A stretch of 20,104 nt of DNA from an uncultured Rothia sp. (GTDB lineage Bacteria; Actinomycetota; Actinomycetes; Actinomycetales; Micrococcaceae). The stretch is from contig NZ_CALJRY010000057.1 in NCBI RefSeq assembly GCF_937976295.1, positions 1-20,104 of the forward strand, read 5' to 3'. The notes under the pieces are model-generated. The model worked only from the letters and a program-made list of their open reading frames with translations. It did no database searches and had not been told where the DNA came from. The position numbers were made by a program, and so were the translations under genes. Numbering within the stretch: position 1 is the stretch's first letter; every line of letters begins with the position of its first letter. This document shows, in pieces, positions 19,469-20,104 of the stretch.

Positions 19469-19580
19469 GGGGCTCCGGGGCTACCCGGTGCACCCGACGC
19501 TCTGACCTCACTAAAGAATAGCTATCCACTAGTTATCGCCTAACAATCACCACTCCATAGTTATCACTCAACTAGGACCT

Positions 19581-19626
19581 CCGAGCGGGTATCGCTCGGC
19601 ATTGCTAGACCCGCGGGGTAACCCCG
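19581..19626 (+). other. Two consecutive hairpins before the ribosome site at 19641
   Basis: CCGAGCG-GGTAT-CGCTCGG (19581-19599) and CGGGG-TAA-CCCCG (19614-19626) form two short GC-rich hairpins, the second ending about 15 bases before the AAAGGA site of the next gene. Upstream, TAGTTATC is repeated at about 19529 and 19558. Confidence 0.55.
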
Positions 19627-19652
19627 GGGCGAGCTGAGAGAAAGGAACCACA

Positions 19653-20104
19653 ATGACTACTGCAGCACCTATTGCTTCTCGCGGCACTTCTGCACACCTT
19701 CCGGCAGGTTTGGTGGTACTTCACCCCGCACGCACTGCGCCCGTTCACACCGCGCAGGGGCGTTCTCGTGTGCCTGCCTCTTCGCAGTCTGTTCGCTCTT
19801 CTCGTGCGGCTCATGCACCCCGTCCTGCGCAGGTGGCTCAGCCGACCCCTGCTCCCGCCGTTTCTGACCCCGCAGTTTCCGTTCAGGCACCTGCACCGGT
19901 TCGCTCTGTAGCCTCTGGTGTGCAGACTGCTTCTGATGCGCAGGCACCCAGCGTGAAGAGTGTTCTTCTGGCTAAGGGTGGCGAGTTTCTGCGCGCGGTT
20001 CCCGCTTCTATTCGTCGTCTTGGTACTGTGCGCGGTTTCCTGAAGGGGTTGCCTCTGCTGACTTTGGCGGCGCTGATTGTGCTCGGTGCTATTAGCTTCT
20101 TTGG
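19653..20104 (+). CDS. Membrane protein in the place of the SOS-induced LysM/division-inhibitor gene (3' truncated)
   Basis: The frame starts at ATG 19653 with AAAGGA upstream and is open to the window end: 150 codons are visible. Residues 1-105 are rich in Ala, Pro, Ser, Arg and Gln and look disordered. A short conserved-looking stretch (KSVLLAKGGEFLRAVPASIRRLG, about 107-129) leads to a hydrophobic segment (LPLLTLAALIVLGAISFFG, about 136-150), probably one transmembrane helix with the N-terminus in the cytoplasm. In actinobacteria this place, divergent from lexA, is held by a membrane protein with a C-terminal LysM domain, such as Rv2719c, induced by DNA damage and linked to division arrest. 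Any LysM domain would lie beyond the window. The SOS box at 19237 agrees. Codons favour T-ending forms, suggesting good expression. Confidence 0.6.
   Translation, partial: MTTAAPIASRGTSAHLPAGLVVLHPARTAPVHTAQGRSRVPASSQSVRSSRAAHAPRPAQVAQPTPAPAVSDPAVSVQAPAPVRSVASGVQTASDAQAPSVKSVLLAKGGEFLRAVPASIRRLGTVRGFLKGLPLLTLAALIVLGAISFF

Noticed and set aside
19355..19543. 62-codon frame from GTG 19355
   Set aside because: It could share the ribosome site of the 21-codon ORF, but the spacing is longer, the start is GTG, it runs through both arms of the hairpin and the peptide looks random.
1..20104. CRISPR arrays, tRNA/rRNA genes, insertion sequences, prophage or toxin-antitoxin genes
   Set aside because: No regularly spaced repeats, cloverleaf-like segments, transposase or integrase frames, or terminal inverted repeats were seen on either strand.

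Overview
The window reads as a chromosomal segment of a moderately high-GC actinobacterium. The gene order ftsK - pgsA - cinA - clgR - DUF3046 - recA - recX - miaB - miaA - dapF - hflX - (dinG) - lexA - LysM-type gene is the conserved actinobacterial recA/lexA neighbourhood, also known from mycobacteria. Codon use and the added genes suggest Micrococcaceae, possibly Rothia. That placement is inference from memory, not a search result. No tRNA, rRNA, CRISPR array, transposase or phage gene was seen.

Layout. Bases 1-3150 hold the end of the FtsK translocase gene, phosphatidylglycerophosphate synthase (pgsA), a stand-alone CinA C-terminal amidase, the protease-gene activator ClgR and the DUF3046 protein that usually sits before recA. 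Bases 3150-6860 hold recA, with an SOS box and a long AT-rich leader, and a recX gene enlarged by about 380 disordered residues, closed by a strong terminator. Bases 6920-9834 hold a phosphotransferase-fold kinase of unknown substrate on the minus strand, divergent from miaB. Bases 9906-13270 hold miaA, an inserted membrane acyltransferase with lower GC, and dapF. Bases 13327-17888 hold a minus-strand RsmC-like methyltransferase, hflX and a DinG-type iron-sulfur helicase. Bases 18118-20104 hold lexA on the minus strand, an 860-base intergenic region, and the start of a membrane protein in the place of the SOS-induced LysM/division-inhibitor gene.

How the genes fit together. recA, recX, lexA, the dinG-like helicase and the terminal membrane protein make this a DNA-damage-response locus. 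MiaB and MiaA modify the same tRNA adenosine (A37). FtsK, PgsA and DapF serve division, membrane and wall. ClgR links to proteolysis and envelope stress.

The most unusual content is regulatory: (a) a promoter with an SOS box followed by a leader of about 390 nt carrying a 21-codon ORF that runs into a 96-nt hairpin, upstream of the terminal membrane-protein gene; (b) a stem-loop in the lexA leader; (c) a RecX with a giant acidic N-terminus and a good internal start; (d) several apparently leaderless genes with TANNNT-N7-ATG geometry, one pair sharing overlapping -10 elements on opposite strands; (e) a SigR/SigH-type promoter and a 12-codon leader ORF before clgR. All promoter, operator and RNA-structure calls come from reading the sequence by eye.
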